The notes below the pieces were generated by a model. That model was given only the letters and a program-made list of their open reading frames with translations, did no database searches and had not been told where the DNA came from. A program made the position numbers and the translations under genes. From assembly GCA_902493155.1 (NCBI GenBank), contig CABUOE010000108.1:1-7430 (forward strand): DNA of 7,430 nucleotides. The letters are read 5' to 3'. This DNA comes from an uncultured Eubacteriales bacterium. GTDB lineage: Bacteria; Bacillota; Clostridia; Oscillospirales; Ruminococcaceae. Of this stretch, positions 1-4,965 are shown one piece after another. How positions within the stretch are numbered: position 1 is the stretch's first letter; the number at the start of each line of letters is the position of its first letter.

Positions 1-203
1 GCGAGGATACCCTCGAGCCCCTCGGTAATTTTGTCGGCATCCTCCTGAGGGATGATGCCCTGCTTGCCCAGCATGGTGGCGTGGGCAATGGAACCGAAAA
101 TATCCTGTTTGTGCATCCGTCCGTCAAATGAGATGGAGGAATTAAAGTCGTTTACCTTGCTGTCCGCCTCTTTTTGAAAGCGGCCCGCCCACATTTTTCC
201 CAT
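1..203 (-). CDS. argH: Argininosuccinate lyase, N-terminal part (cut by window edge)
   Basis: The enzyme splits argininosuccinate into arginine and fumarate in the cytoplasm, the last step of arginine synthesis. Only the first 67 codons are present, and the gene runs off the left edge. The visible protein begins MGKMWAGRFQKEADSKVNDF and continues with a segment containing DGRMHKQDIFGSIAHATML, which matches the conserved start of the fumarase/aspartase-superfamily lyase (WxGRF, then the D-I-x-GSxAHxxML helix). The ATG at 203 is preferred because a purine-rich GGAAAGGTAAGG stretch lies just upstream and the lead-in to WAGRF has normal length; an internal ATG at 194 is possible. It lies 67 bases downstream of argG on the same strand with no convincing terminator between, so it is probably cotranscribed. 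Identity is firm; nothing can be said about the catalytic C-terminal part. Confidence 0.95.
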   Translation of the reverse strand, partial: MGKMWAGRFQKEADSKVNDFNSSISFDGRMHKQDIFGSIAHATMLGKQGIIPQEDADKITEGLEGIL

Positions 204-231
204 GAAACCTTACCTTTCCTTTTCTTAATGA

Positions 232-265
232 TAAGCAAAGGGCAGAGTCAGCCTCTGCCCGCTTA
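232..265 (-). other. Intercistronic hairpin between argG and argH
   Basis: A perfect 8-bp stem (240-247 with 253-260, loop of 5) is extended by a second 5-bp helix (232-236 with 261-265) across a 3-nt bulge. In the minus-strand transcript the stem is followed by UUUGCUU, a poor U-tract, so full termination is unlikely. It could act as partial terminator, RNA processing site or stability element that sets the argG:argH ratio. The structure is seen; the role is inferred. Confidence 0.5.
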
Positions 266-270
266 GATTT

Positions 271-1503
271 TTATTTCTTTTCGTTTCTCTTTTCATCCAG
301 CATGGCTTTGACCTTGATGGGTAGGCCAAACAGGTTGATGAAGCCCTGAGCGTCGTACTGATTGTAGACTTCGTCCTCGCCGAAGGTGGCGATTTCCTCA
401 CTGTAGAGGGAGTAGGGGGAGCAGACGCCGGCGTTGATGATGTTGCCTTTGTAAAGCTTCAGTTTTACATCACCGGTGACGGTTTCCTGAGTCTTGTCGA
501 CGAAGGCGGAGAGGGCTTCCCGCAAGGGGGTGTACCACTGGCCGTCGTAGACGATGTCGGCAAATTTAAGTGCAATCTGCTGTTTATAGTGCTGGGTCGC
601 CTTGTCCAGACAGATGGTTTCCAACACGTCGTGGGCGTGGTAGAGGATGGTTCCGCCGGGAGTCTCATAAACGCCTCTGGACTTCATGCCCACCAGCCGG
701 TTTTCTACCAGGTCAGCAAGGCCAATACCGTTTTCGCCGCCCAGCTTGTTAAGGGTTTTGATGAGGGTGACGCCGTCCATCTTTTTGCCGTCCAAAGCGA
801 CAGGAATGCCTTTTTCAAAGGATAGGGTGATGTAAGTGGGCTTGTCGGGGGCCATTTCAGGGGAAACGCCCATCTCGAGAAAGCCCTCTTTGTTGTACTG
901 AGGCTCGTTCATGGGATCTTCCAGGTCCAATCCTTCGTGGGACAGATGCCATAAGTTCATATCCTTGGAGTAGTTGGTTTCCCGGGTCAGTTTAATCGGA
1001 ATGTTGTGGGCCTCGGCATAGTCGATTTCTTCGTCCCGGGATTTGATATCCCAAATCCGCCAGGGGGCGATGATGGGCATGTTGGGAGCGAAGGCTTTAA
1101 TGGCCAGCTCAAACCGAACCTGGTCGTTTCCTTTGCCGGTGCAGCCGTGACAGATGGCGTCAGCGCCTTCTTTTTTGGCGATTTCGACGATTCTCTTTGC
1201 GATGGGAGGCCGCGCGAAAGAGGTCCCTAGCAGGTATTTGTTTTCGTAAACCGCGCCTGCTTTGATGGTGGGGAATACGTAATCGTAAACGAATTCTTCC
1301 TGGATGTCCTCGATGTAGAGCTTGGAAGCGCCGGTTTTCAGTGCCCGCTCTTCCAGACCGTCCAGTTCGGCATCCTGGCCCACGTTTCCGGCCACACAGA
1401 TGACTTCACAGCCGTAGTTTTCTTTGAGCCACGGAATGATGATGGAGGTATCGAGCCCTCCGGAATATGCCAAAACAACTTTGTTATACTTTGCCATTTT
1501 CAT
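271..1503 (-). CDS. argG: Argininosuccinate synthase
   Basis: It joins citrulline and aspartate using ATP to give argininosuccinate, AMP and pyrophosphate, the penultimate cytoplasmic step of arginine synthesis. The 410 residues are full length for the family. The N-type ATP pyrophosphatase loop SGGLDTS is at residues 14-20, LLGTSFARPPIAKR at 91-104, the family signature HGCTGKGNDQVRFE at 119-132, and the substrate-binding stretch NYSKDMNLWHLSHE starts at 177. Two starts are possible: ATG at 1503, and the third codon ATG at 1497, giving MAKYNKVVLAYSGG, which is closer to the usual family N-terminus. A GGAAAGGAAG sequence can serve either, with only about 4 nt to the first and about 7-10 nt to the second. 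argH follows 67 bases downstream, and a promoter lies at 1562-1590. No frameshift or missing key residue is seen. Confidence 0.98.
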   Translation of the reverse strand: MKMAKYNKVVLAYSGGLDTSIIIPWLKENYGCEVICVAGNVGQDAELDGLEERALKTGASKLYIEDIQEEFVYDYVFPTIKAGAVYENKYLLGTSFARPPIAKRIVEIAKKEGADAICHGCTGKGNDQVRFELAIKAFAPNMPIIAPWRIWDIKSRDEEIDYAEAHNIPIKLTRETNYSKDMNLWHLSHEGLDLEDPMNEPQYNKEGFLEMGVSPEMAPDKPTYITLSFEKGIPVALDGKKMDGVTLIKTLNKLGGENGIGLADLVENRLVGMKSRGVYETPGGTILYHAHDVLETICLDKATQHYKQQIALKFADIVYDGQWYTPLREALSAFVDKTQETVTGDVKLKLYKGNIINAGVCSPYSLYSEEIATFGEDEVYNQYDAQGFINLFGLPIKVKAMLDEKRNEKK

Positions 1504-1561
1504 TCTTCCTTTCCGTCAATCGGCAATCATATGTGCCGCTAAATTCTTTATTATGTTTGTT

Positions 1562-1590
1562 ATTATACGGGCCTCCTTTTAAAATTGCAA
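1562..1590 (-). promoter_or_regulatory. Predicted sigma-A promoter of argG-argH
   Basis: On the minus strand, TTGCAA (-35, 1585-1590) and TATAAT (-10, 1562-1567) are separated by exactly 17 bp. The expected start near 1554 leaves a leader of about 50 nt, too short for a T-box or riboswitch. Control by arginine would therefore most likely be by a DNA-binding repressor; the nearest dyads are at 1625-1718. Confidence 0.75.
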
Positions 1591-1624
1591 GGGGTTTTCA
1601 GCCTGAAATCCAGAAAAAAGGGAA

Positions 1625-1718
1625 TATTTGTATGAGTATACAAATAATTTTTGATAATCCACGGCCTATTATGCAATATTGTTGTATAATATTTGTATAT
1701 AATGAATAATATACAAAT
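1625..1718. promoter_or_regulatory. Cluster of TTTGTAT half-sites with two dyads (operator candidate)
   Basis: Two inverted repeats are directly visible: arms 1625-1633/1638-1646 (TATTTGTAT and its complement, spacer 4) and arms 1691-1700/1709-1718 (ATTTGTATAT and its complement, spacer 8). A fifth half-site, GTTGTAT at 1681-1687, sits 11 bp before the TTTGTAT at 1692-1698 as a direct repeat. Half-site centres are at about 1630, 1641, 1684, 1695 and 1714. The block lies between the divergent promoters of argG (1562-1590) and the DUF2726 gene (1746-1774), so it could control either or both. The AT-rich dyads around ATGAATAA loosely resemble an ArgR box, but the fit is imperfect and the bound protein is unknown. 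Confidence 0.5.
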
Positions 1719-1745
1719 GCAGGTATATCCTAAAAGGCAGATTTA

Positions 1746-1774
1746 TTGACAGCAAGCAGCAAATTTCCTATACT
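1746..1774 (+). promoter_or_regulatory. Predicted sigma-A promoter of the DUF2726 gene
   Basis: TTGACA (1746-1751) and TATACT (1769-1774) are separated by 17 bp, a near-consensus housekeeping promoter. The expected start near 1781 leaves a leader of about 23 nt that contains the AGAAGGAG ribosome binding site (1787-1794). Confidence 0.8.
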
Positions 1775-1803
1775 AATGGAAAAGACAGAAGGAGATTGAA
1801 GTT

Positions 1804-2319
1804 ATGGAGCCTGTCTATTATCTGTTGATTTGGATTTTAACAGCGGCAGCAGCGGTGTATATTGCCGGGCTTATCCGGAAACATCCGGAAAAACCCAACC
1901 CCAACGGAAAGCTCCCTTATAAGAAGCAGAAAGAGTTTTTAAGCCCGGCGGAGCACTCCTTTTATTGTGCTATGCAGCATTATCTGGAGGGACAGCTCAC
2001 CATCTGCCCAAAGGTGGGTATCAAGGAACTGGTCTGCGTGGAAAAGGGAGTGGGACGGGAATGGAGGAAGTACTTCAATTGGATTTCCCGCAAGCATGTG
2101 GATTTTGTTTTGTGCCGGCCGGACAATATGGAGGTGGTCTGCGCCGTCGAGCTGGACGATAAAAGCCATTTGCGGCAGGACCGCCGCAGGAGAGATGAAT
2201 TTGTGGACAAACTGTTTGAAAAGACAGAAATACCGCTCTTTCATATCCCCGTTAAACAGGGGTATTCCCGAGGGGATTTTGAGGGAATCCTGCTACTTGT
2301 AGAGAATGTTTCATCATAA
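1804..2319 (+). CDS. Membrane-anchored DUF2726 domain protein
   Basis: Residues 4-24 form one hydrophobic segment, followed by the basic stretch RKHPEKPNPNGK, so the protein is probably held in the membrane with its domain in the cytoplasm. Residues 46-165 carry the DUF2726 pattern: LSPAEHSFY (46-54), RKHVDFVLC (96-104), VELDDKSH (115-122), RRRRDEFVD (127-135) and IPLFHIPV (143-150). The order Asp100, Glu116, Asp118/Asp119, Lys120 resembles the metal site of PD-(D/E)XK nucleases; that comparison is inference and no activity is known from the sequence. The 171 residues are complete. The ATG is fixed by a good AGAAGGAG ribosome binding site and a strong promoter just upstream. A 53-residue cysteine-rich gene follows after 15 bases and is probably cotranscribed. 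Domain assignment is fairly sure; function is unknown. Confidence 0.85.
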   Translation: MEPVYYLLIWILTAAAAVYIAGLIRKHPEKPNPNGKLPYKKQKEFLSPAEHSFYCAMQHYLEGQLTICPKVGIKELVCVEKGVGREWRKYFNWISRKHVDFVLCRPDNMEVVCAVELDDKSHLRQDRRRRDEFVDKLFEKTEIPLFHIPVKQGYSRGDFEGILLLVENVSS

Positions 2320-2334
2320 TAGAAAGGAAGTTAT

Positions 2335-2496
2335 ATGCCAGCGAATGGAAAAAAGCACTGTCCCTGCAAACGGGTGAAATGCCCCCGTCACGGCGACTGT
2401 GAAACTTGCCTCGCCTACCATAAGGGGACAAAATATCAAGCCAGCTGTATCCGATTAAAAGACAAAGAGGAGAAAACAAAAAAATCTTCCAGCTGA
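2335..2496 (+). CDS. Small cysteine-rich (zinc-ribbon-like) protein, 53 residues
   Basis: The reading frame starts at ATG 2335 behind AGAAAGGAAG (2321-2330), with about 7 nt from the AAAGG core, and stops at TGA 2494-2496. The product starts MPANGKKHCPCKRVKCPRHG. Cysteines lie at 9, 11, 16, 22, 25 and 38, with His8, His19 and His29, and the tail is highly charged (KDKEEKTKK). The pattern CxC-x4-C-x5-CxxC suggests metal binding, most likely zinc. Similar short CPC...C.RHG.C..C proteins are, to my knowledge, common in Clostridia without known function. It sits 15 bases after the DUF2726 gene and before a strong hairpin, consistent with the last gene of a two-gene operon. The clean Shine-Dalgarno site and non-random composition support it as a real gene. 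Confidence 0.75.
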   Translation: MPANGKKHCPCKRVKCPRHGDCETCLAYHKGTKYQASCIRLKDKEEKTKKSSS

Positions 2497-2513
2497 GAGG
2501 AATGTAGCTGTTA

Positions 2514-2565
2514 AAACGGACAAAGAGCCGCCTGGAATTTTAACCAGACGGCTCTTTGCCTGTTT
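2514..2565 (+). terminator. Terminator-like hairpin ending the DUF2726 operon
   Basis: A long stem pairs 2514-2535 with 2544-2565 around an 8-nt AT loop. It includes an uninterrupted 10-bp core (2521-2530 with 2549-2558) and two A-C or C-A mismatches. It starts 18 bases after the stop of the cysteine-rich gene. The following plus-strand sequence (CTGTGAAT) is a poor U-tract, but the 3' side of the stem itself ends in GTTT. It could also stop minus-strand transcripts that leak past the glmM terminator. Confidence 0.6.
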
Positions 2566-2657
2566 CTGTGAATAGAGGCAGCCGGTTGAAACAAAAGGGG
2601 GGACAAACTTCCGTTGTTCCGCCTTCTGCAAAGTGACAAATCCTTTCCGGTACGGAC

Positions 2658-2698
2658 AAAAAATAAACCGGTCAAAAAGGTTTTCTTTTTGACCGGTT
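2658..2698 (-). terminator. Rho-independent terminator of glmM
   Basis: Perfect 14-bp arms (2666-2679 and 2685-2698) enclose a 5-nt loop. In the minus-strand transcript the stem is followed by UUUAUUUUUUG (read from 2667 down to about 2657), the classic intrinsic terminator form. It lies about 110 bases after the glmM stop. Confidence 0.85.
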
Positions 2699-2699
2699 G

Positions 2700-2738
2700 C
2701 AAAATATAGGCGATGAAAGTTCATCCGCCTATATTTTG
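2700..2738 (+). other. Strong hairpin in the convergent intergenic zone
   Basis: Arms 2700-2716 and 2721-2738 pair with a single bulged C (2726) and a 4-nt loop. On the plus strand it is followed by ACTTTTTGTATTTT, so it may be a second, plus-direction terminator. On the minus strand it directly abuts the glmM terminator stem with no U-tract. Structure is seen; direction is inferred. Confidence 0.55.
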
Positions 2739-2748
2739 ACTTTTTGTA

Positions 2749-2801
2749 TTTTGCACCGACTGGCAGCACAAAAATGCTGGTAGGAGAAGTCGTGTGCAAA
2801 A
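2749..2801 (-). other. Nested stem-loop just after the glmM stop codon
   Basis: An outer 12-bp stem (2749-2760 with 2789-2801, one bulged T at 2793) encloses an inner 5-bp hairpin (2764-2768 with 2775-2779). It begins within 10 bases of the glmM stop, so it would form the start of the glmM 3' untranslated RNA. It may protect the message 3' end or be part of a terminator-derived RNA. No known RNA family is recognised. Confidence 0.45.
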
Positions 2802-2807
2802 ACCGCC

Positions 2808-4160
2808 TTACGCACCAAGGTTGCGCTTCATAATGTCGGCGATGAGTTCAGCTTTTTCTTTCATGAGGGGCAGATCCTGTCCTTCGATCATAATGCGGAT
2901 CATGGGTTCGGTTCCGGAGGGGCGCACCAGCACCCGGCCATTGTCCTCAAAGACCCGTTCCACCTGGTGGATGACATCCATGATTTCCACGTCGTCGATA
3001 TATTCATATTTGCGTTCGTTGTCGATGGTGACGTTGACGGTGACCTGTGGCATCACCGTCATAATGGAAGCCAGCTCCGACAACTTTTTGCCGGTGTGCT
3101 TCATGACAGAAAGCAGTTGCAGCACTGTGATGAGGCCGTCGCCGGTGGTATTGTGTTCCAAAAAAATCACGTGGCCGGACTGTTCGCCGCCTAAAACGTA
3201 GCCGTCTTTCAACATTTTTTCCAGCACGTAGCGATCTCCGACTTTAGTCTTTTTAATGGTGATTCCGTTTGCCTCTCCCATTTTAAATAGCCCCAGGTTG
3301 CTCATGACAGTGGCGACGATGGTGTCTTTTTTGAGTTTTCCCTGACTTTTCAGGTAGTTGCCACAGATGGACAGCACCCGGTCCCCGTCGATAAGATTTC
3401 CCAGTTCGTCCACTGCCATCAGGCGGTCGGCATCGCCGTCGAAGGCAAATCCGATATCGGCGCCAGTCTCTTTGACAAGGCGAGTGACCTCCTCGATATG
3501 GGTGGAGCCGCAGCCCGCGTTGATGTTGAGGCCGTTGGGCTGATCGTTTATGATGGTGCAGTCGACGCCCAGCTTCCGAAGGGCGAAGGGAGCAGTAAAG
3601 GAAGCGGCGCCGTTGCCGCAGTCCACCGCCGCCTTGATGCCGTCTAAACGGGTGTCCACTGTAGTAAGGGTGTAGCTGATGTAGTCATCCAGCGCGGTGT
3701 CGATGTGGTCGATGGTGCCGATATCGGCTCCATTGGGTAAATCTAGGGTGTGCAGGGCGCCGCGGACAATGGCTTCGATCTTATCCTCCAGTTCATCGTC
3801 CAGCTTGTAGCCGTTTGCGTTAAAAAATTTGATGCCGTTATACTCCATAGGGTTATGGGAGGCGGAAATCATGGCACTGGCATCGGCTTTGTATTCCCGG
3901 GTCAGATAGGCCAAGGCAGGAGTGGGCAAAACGCCGAGGGGAATGGCCACTGCGCCGATGGAGGTAAAACCCGCGATCAGCGCCGCCTCGATCATGTCAC
4001 CGGAAATGCGGGTGTCCCGCCCAATGAGGATGCGGGGTTTACTTTTGCCCTGGGTGGTCAGTACCGTGGCCGCCGCCCTTCCGATGTCAAAACACGTCTG
4101 CGCCGTCAATTCTGTTCCCGCGACGCCTCTGACGCCGTCTGTTCCGAAAAGTCTTGCCAT
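2808..4160 (-). CDS. glmM: Phosphoglucosamine mutase
   Basis: It converts glucosamine-6-phosphate to glucosamine-1-phosphate in the cytoplasm, feeding UDP-N-acetylglucosamine for peptidoglycan. The 450 residues are full length. The start MARLFGTDGVRGVAG is typical of GlmM. The phosphoserine loop SASHNP puts the catalytic Ser at 101, the magnesium loop is DGDADR (241-246, Asp241/243/245), and the C-terminal phosphate-binding loop is RPSGTEP (413-419). The GlmM-type SASHNP and RPSGTEP loops argue for GlmM rather than a general phosphoglucomutase. The ATG is supported by GGAG about 6-7 nt upstream. Here glmM stands alone: its upstream neighbours are an IS remnant and a lipoprotein gene, not the cdaA-cdaR pair often found before glmM in Firmicutes. 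It has its own leader and promoter and ends at the terminator at 2658-2698. Confidence 0.97.
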   Translation of the reverse strand: MARLFGTDGVRGVAGTELTAQTCFDIGRAAATVLTTQGKSKPRILIGRDTRISGDMIEAALIAGFTSIGAVAIPLGVLPTPALAYLTREYKADASAMISASHNPMEYNGIKFFNANGYKLDDELEDKIEAIVRGALHTLDLPNGADIGTIDHIDTALDDYISYTLTTVDTRLDGIKAAVDCGNGAASFTAPFALRKLGVDCTIINDQPNGLNINAGCGSTHIEEVTRLVKETGADIGFAFDGDADRLMAVDELGNLIDGDRVLSICGNYLKSQGKLKKDTIVATVMSNLGLFKMGEANGITIKKTKVGDRYVLEKMLKDGYVLGGEQSGHVIFLEHNTTGDGLITVLQLLSVMKHTGKKLSELASIMTVMPQVTVNVTIDNERKYEYIDDVEIMDVIHQVERVFEDNGRVLVRPSGTEPMIRIMIEGQDLPLMKEKAELIADIMKRNLGA

Positions 4161-4174
4161 ATAATCTCCATTCT

Positions 4175-4235
4175 GCCGCCGCGTGCGGCCAAACTGGTAA
4201 AGCCCTCTGTCTACGCGGAAAAGTGAACAGGAGGG
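4175..4235 (-). other. Two hairpins in the glmM leader
   Basis: A GC-rich 5-bp hairpin (4175-4179 with 4185-4189) lies about 14 bases before the glmM start and just upstream of its ribosome binding site. Further upstream, 4203-4210 pairs with 4227-4235 as an 8-bp stem with one bulged base. No glmS-ribozyme or riboswitch core was recognised. They may tune translation or stability; this is inference. Confidence 0.35.
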
Positions 4236-4315
4236 ATATTTTTTATGCCATGCCTATTATATGCCGGCTATCAAAAAGCTTTGGTTCAATCTATTTTATT
4301 TTTTCCAATATTTGT

Positions 4316-4344
4316 AGTCTAGCACACTTTCTGGAAAAAATCAA
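4316..4344 (-). promoter_or_regulatory. Candidate promoter of glmM
   Basis: On the minus strand TTGATT (-35, 4339-4344) and TAGACT (-10, 4316-4321, preceded by TGC as an extended -10) have 17-bp spacing, with an A/T-rich run upstream. This would give a leader of about 150 nt. An alternative -10, perfect TATAAT at 4256-4261, lacks a good -35 but would give a shorter leader of about 90 nt. The choice is open. Confidence 0.45.
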
Positions 4345-4507
4345 ATAATATTTAACGAAAAAAAAAACAAAATTAAAGTTTTAAGGTGCCTGAATGATGA
4401 CCATTTTTCCCAAAAGTAGATTGTTTAATGGAAATCTATGAAGAGCCAGGATAAAAAATGCGGCGGGGATTTCTTAATGAACAGAACCAGTAAAAACGGA
4501 CAATAGA
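4345..4507. other. AT-rich gene-free stretch
   Basis: Within the gene-free span 4161-4953, this part holds a run of ten A (from about 4361) and only very short frames, such as a 15-codon frame opening at the MMTIF-encoding ATGATGACC near 4397. I see no Shine-Dalgarno-backed gene, RNA gene or repeat here. Confidence 0.5.
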
Positions 4508-4551
4508 CAAAATACCCCCTGGTGTAGGATAATAACTACATCAGGGGGTAT
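4508..4551 (-). terminator. Strong terminator-like hairpin, reads on the minus strand
   Basis: A 16-bp stem (4512-4527 with 4536-4551, one G-U pair) has an 8-nt AT loop and a run of five C-G pairs. In the minus-strand transcript it is followed by UUUUGUCUAUUGU, consistent with an intrinsic terminator. The nearest upstream minus-strand gene is the lipoprotein gene ending at 4954, about 400 bases away with the IS200 remnant between. It was probably that gene's own terminator before the insertion. Confidence 0.65.
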
Positions 4552-4565
4552 CGTTGTATACAGGA

Positions 4566-4588
4566 AACCACTCGCAAGGCGAGTGGTT
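4566..4588 (+). repeat. Left-end subterminal palindrome of the IS200 remnant
   Basis: A perfect 10-bp stem, AACCACTCGC (4566-4575) with its complement (4579-4588), has a 3-nt loop AAG. IS200/IS605 transposases recognise single-stranded subterminal hairpins of this kind, and this one lies about 105 bases before the tnpA start. Confidence 0.65.
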
Positions 4589-4625
4589 CAAAAGAAGGCT
4601 AATGGCGATGATATAGAAAAAAGAA

Positions 4626-4683
4626 CTCCTTTTGTTGTAAAATAGGCTTGCGGTCTGGCAACTGCAAGGAACAACAAAAGGAG
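4626..4683 (+). promoter_or_regulatory. Stem-loop sequestering the tnpA ribosome binding site
   Basis: A perfect 13-bp stem (4626-4638 with 4671-4683) contains most of the AAGGAGG site (4678-4684) that serves the tnpA ATG at 4694. An inner 8-bp helix with one G-U pair (4647-4654 with 4661-4668) caps it. In IS200 a comparable leader structure is known to limit transposase translation. Here the control element is preserved although the gene it controlled is broken. Confidence 0.7.
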
Positions 4684-4693
4684 GACATTCGAA

Positions 4694-4847
4694 ATGAACG
4701 ACATAAATAGCTTAACGCATATGTAGATACAACGGGAAAGAATACACAGAAGATACAGGAGTACATCAAACGTCAGTTGGAAGAGGATAAGGCGGGAGAA
4801 CAGCTGACAATGGGAAATTTCTAAACCCGTTTACGGGTAGCAAGTAA
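4694..4847 (+). pseudogene. tnpA: IS200-type transposase remnant, middle deleted and frame broken
   Basis: The ATG at 4694 opens MNDINSLTH, the typical IS200 TnpA start, but a stop follows at 4724-4726. In another frame, 4723-4821 reads VDTTGKNTQKIQEYIKRQLE followed by EDKAGEQLTMGNF, the C-terminal helix region of TnpA. A second frame change near 4822 continues with NPFTGSK, stopping at 4845-4847. Intact proteins have about 150 residues, so roughly 100 codons, including the HUH metal-binding motif and the nucleophilic tyrosine, are missing at a junction near 4721-4723. It cannot make an active transposase. Identification rests on recognising the N- and C-terminal family sequences. Confidence 0.8.
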
Positions 4848-4934
4848 GAAGCTCTCGCAATTGACAGACCGTACTTGCGTGACGAGACGCGCTTGCTAGT
4901 AGCAAAGGACTTTGCCGGGGGGTTCCTATTCATG

Positions 4935-4965
4935 AAAGACGGCGCCAGAAGGGTTATACGTCTTT
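4935..4965. other. Possible right-end hairpin overlapping the lipoprotein stop
   Basis: AAAGACG (4935-4941) pairs with CGTCTTT (4959-4965) around a 17-nt loop. The right arm lies inside the last codons of the minus-strand lipoprotein gene, whose stop codon (4954-4956) falls in the loop. It could be the right subterminal hairpin of the IS200 remnant or chance pairing. Confidence 0.3.

Larger units (their letters stand above)
4561..4965 (+). mobile_element. Internally deleted IS200/IS605-family element (IS200 group)
   Basis: The stretch has the parts of an IS200-type element in order: a subterminal left hairpin (4566-4588), a long stem that hides the tnpA ribosome binding site (4626-4683), the tnpA start MNDINSLTH, the tnpA C-terminal segment, and a structured right part. 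The central region of about 100 codons of tnpA, including the HUH motif and the catalytic Tyr, is gone. Ends are approximate: the family makes no target duplication and has no terminal inverted repeats, so only hairpins mark them. The right boundary, somewhere between about 4930 and 4965, is the least certain. No tnpB is present. If the end hairpins are intact it could still be moved by a transposase acting in trans. Confidence 0.75.

Noticed and set aside
1504..1561. argG leader considered as a T-box
   Set aside because: The predicted leader is only about 50 nt and lacks the specifier loop and T-box sequence.
1939..2302. Several overlapping frames on both strands inside the DUF2726 gene
   Set aside because: They are shadows of the DUF2726 frame, which has the promoter, ribosome site and recognised domain.
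2455..2799. 114-codon open frame on the minus strand
   Set aside because: It runs through three strong hairpins including the glmM terminator and into the cysteine-rich gene, with no Shine-Dalgarno site and no recognisable domain.
3750..4226. 158-codon open frame on the plus strand
   Set aside because: It is antisense to the start of glmM, and its product is the composition expected from the complementary strand of a GC-rich gene.
4161..4345. glmM leader considered as a riboswitch or glmS-type ribozyme
   Set aside because: No conserved core of either class is visible; only two simple hairpins are present.
4825..4915. Dense small hairpins after tnpA, considered as an omega-RNA-like guide
   Set aside because: Such RNAs go with tnpB, which is absent; the stems are short (5-7 bp) and fit the ordinary right part of an IS200 element.
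4848..4965. Open frame of about 39 codons after the TnpA stop, reading EALAIDRPYLRDETRLLVAK
   Set aside because: It has no start codon or ribosome site and lies in the structured right part of the IS200 remnant. Hairpin-forming DNA explains it better than coding.
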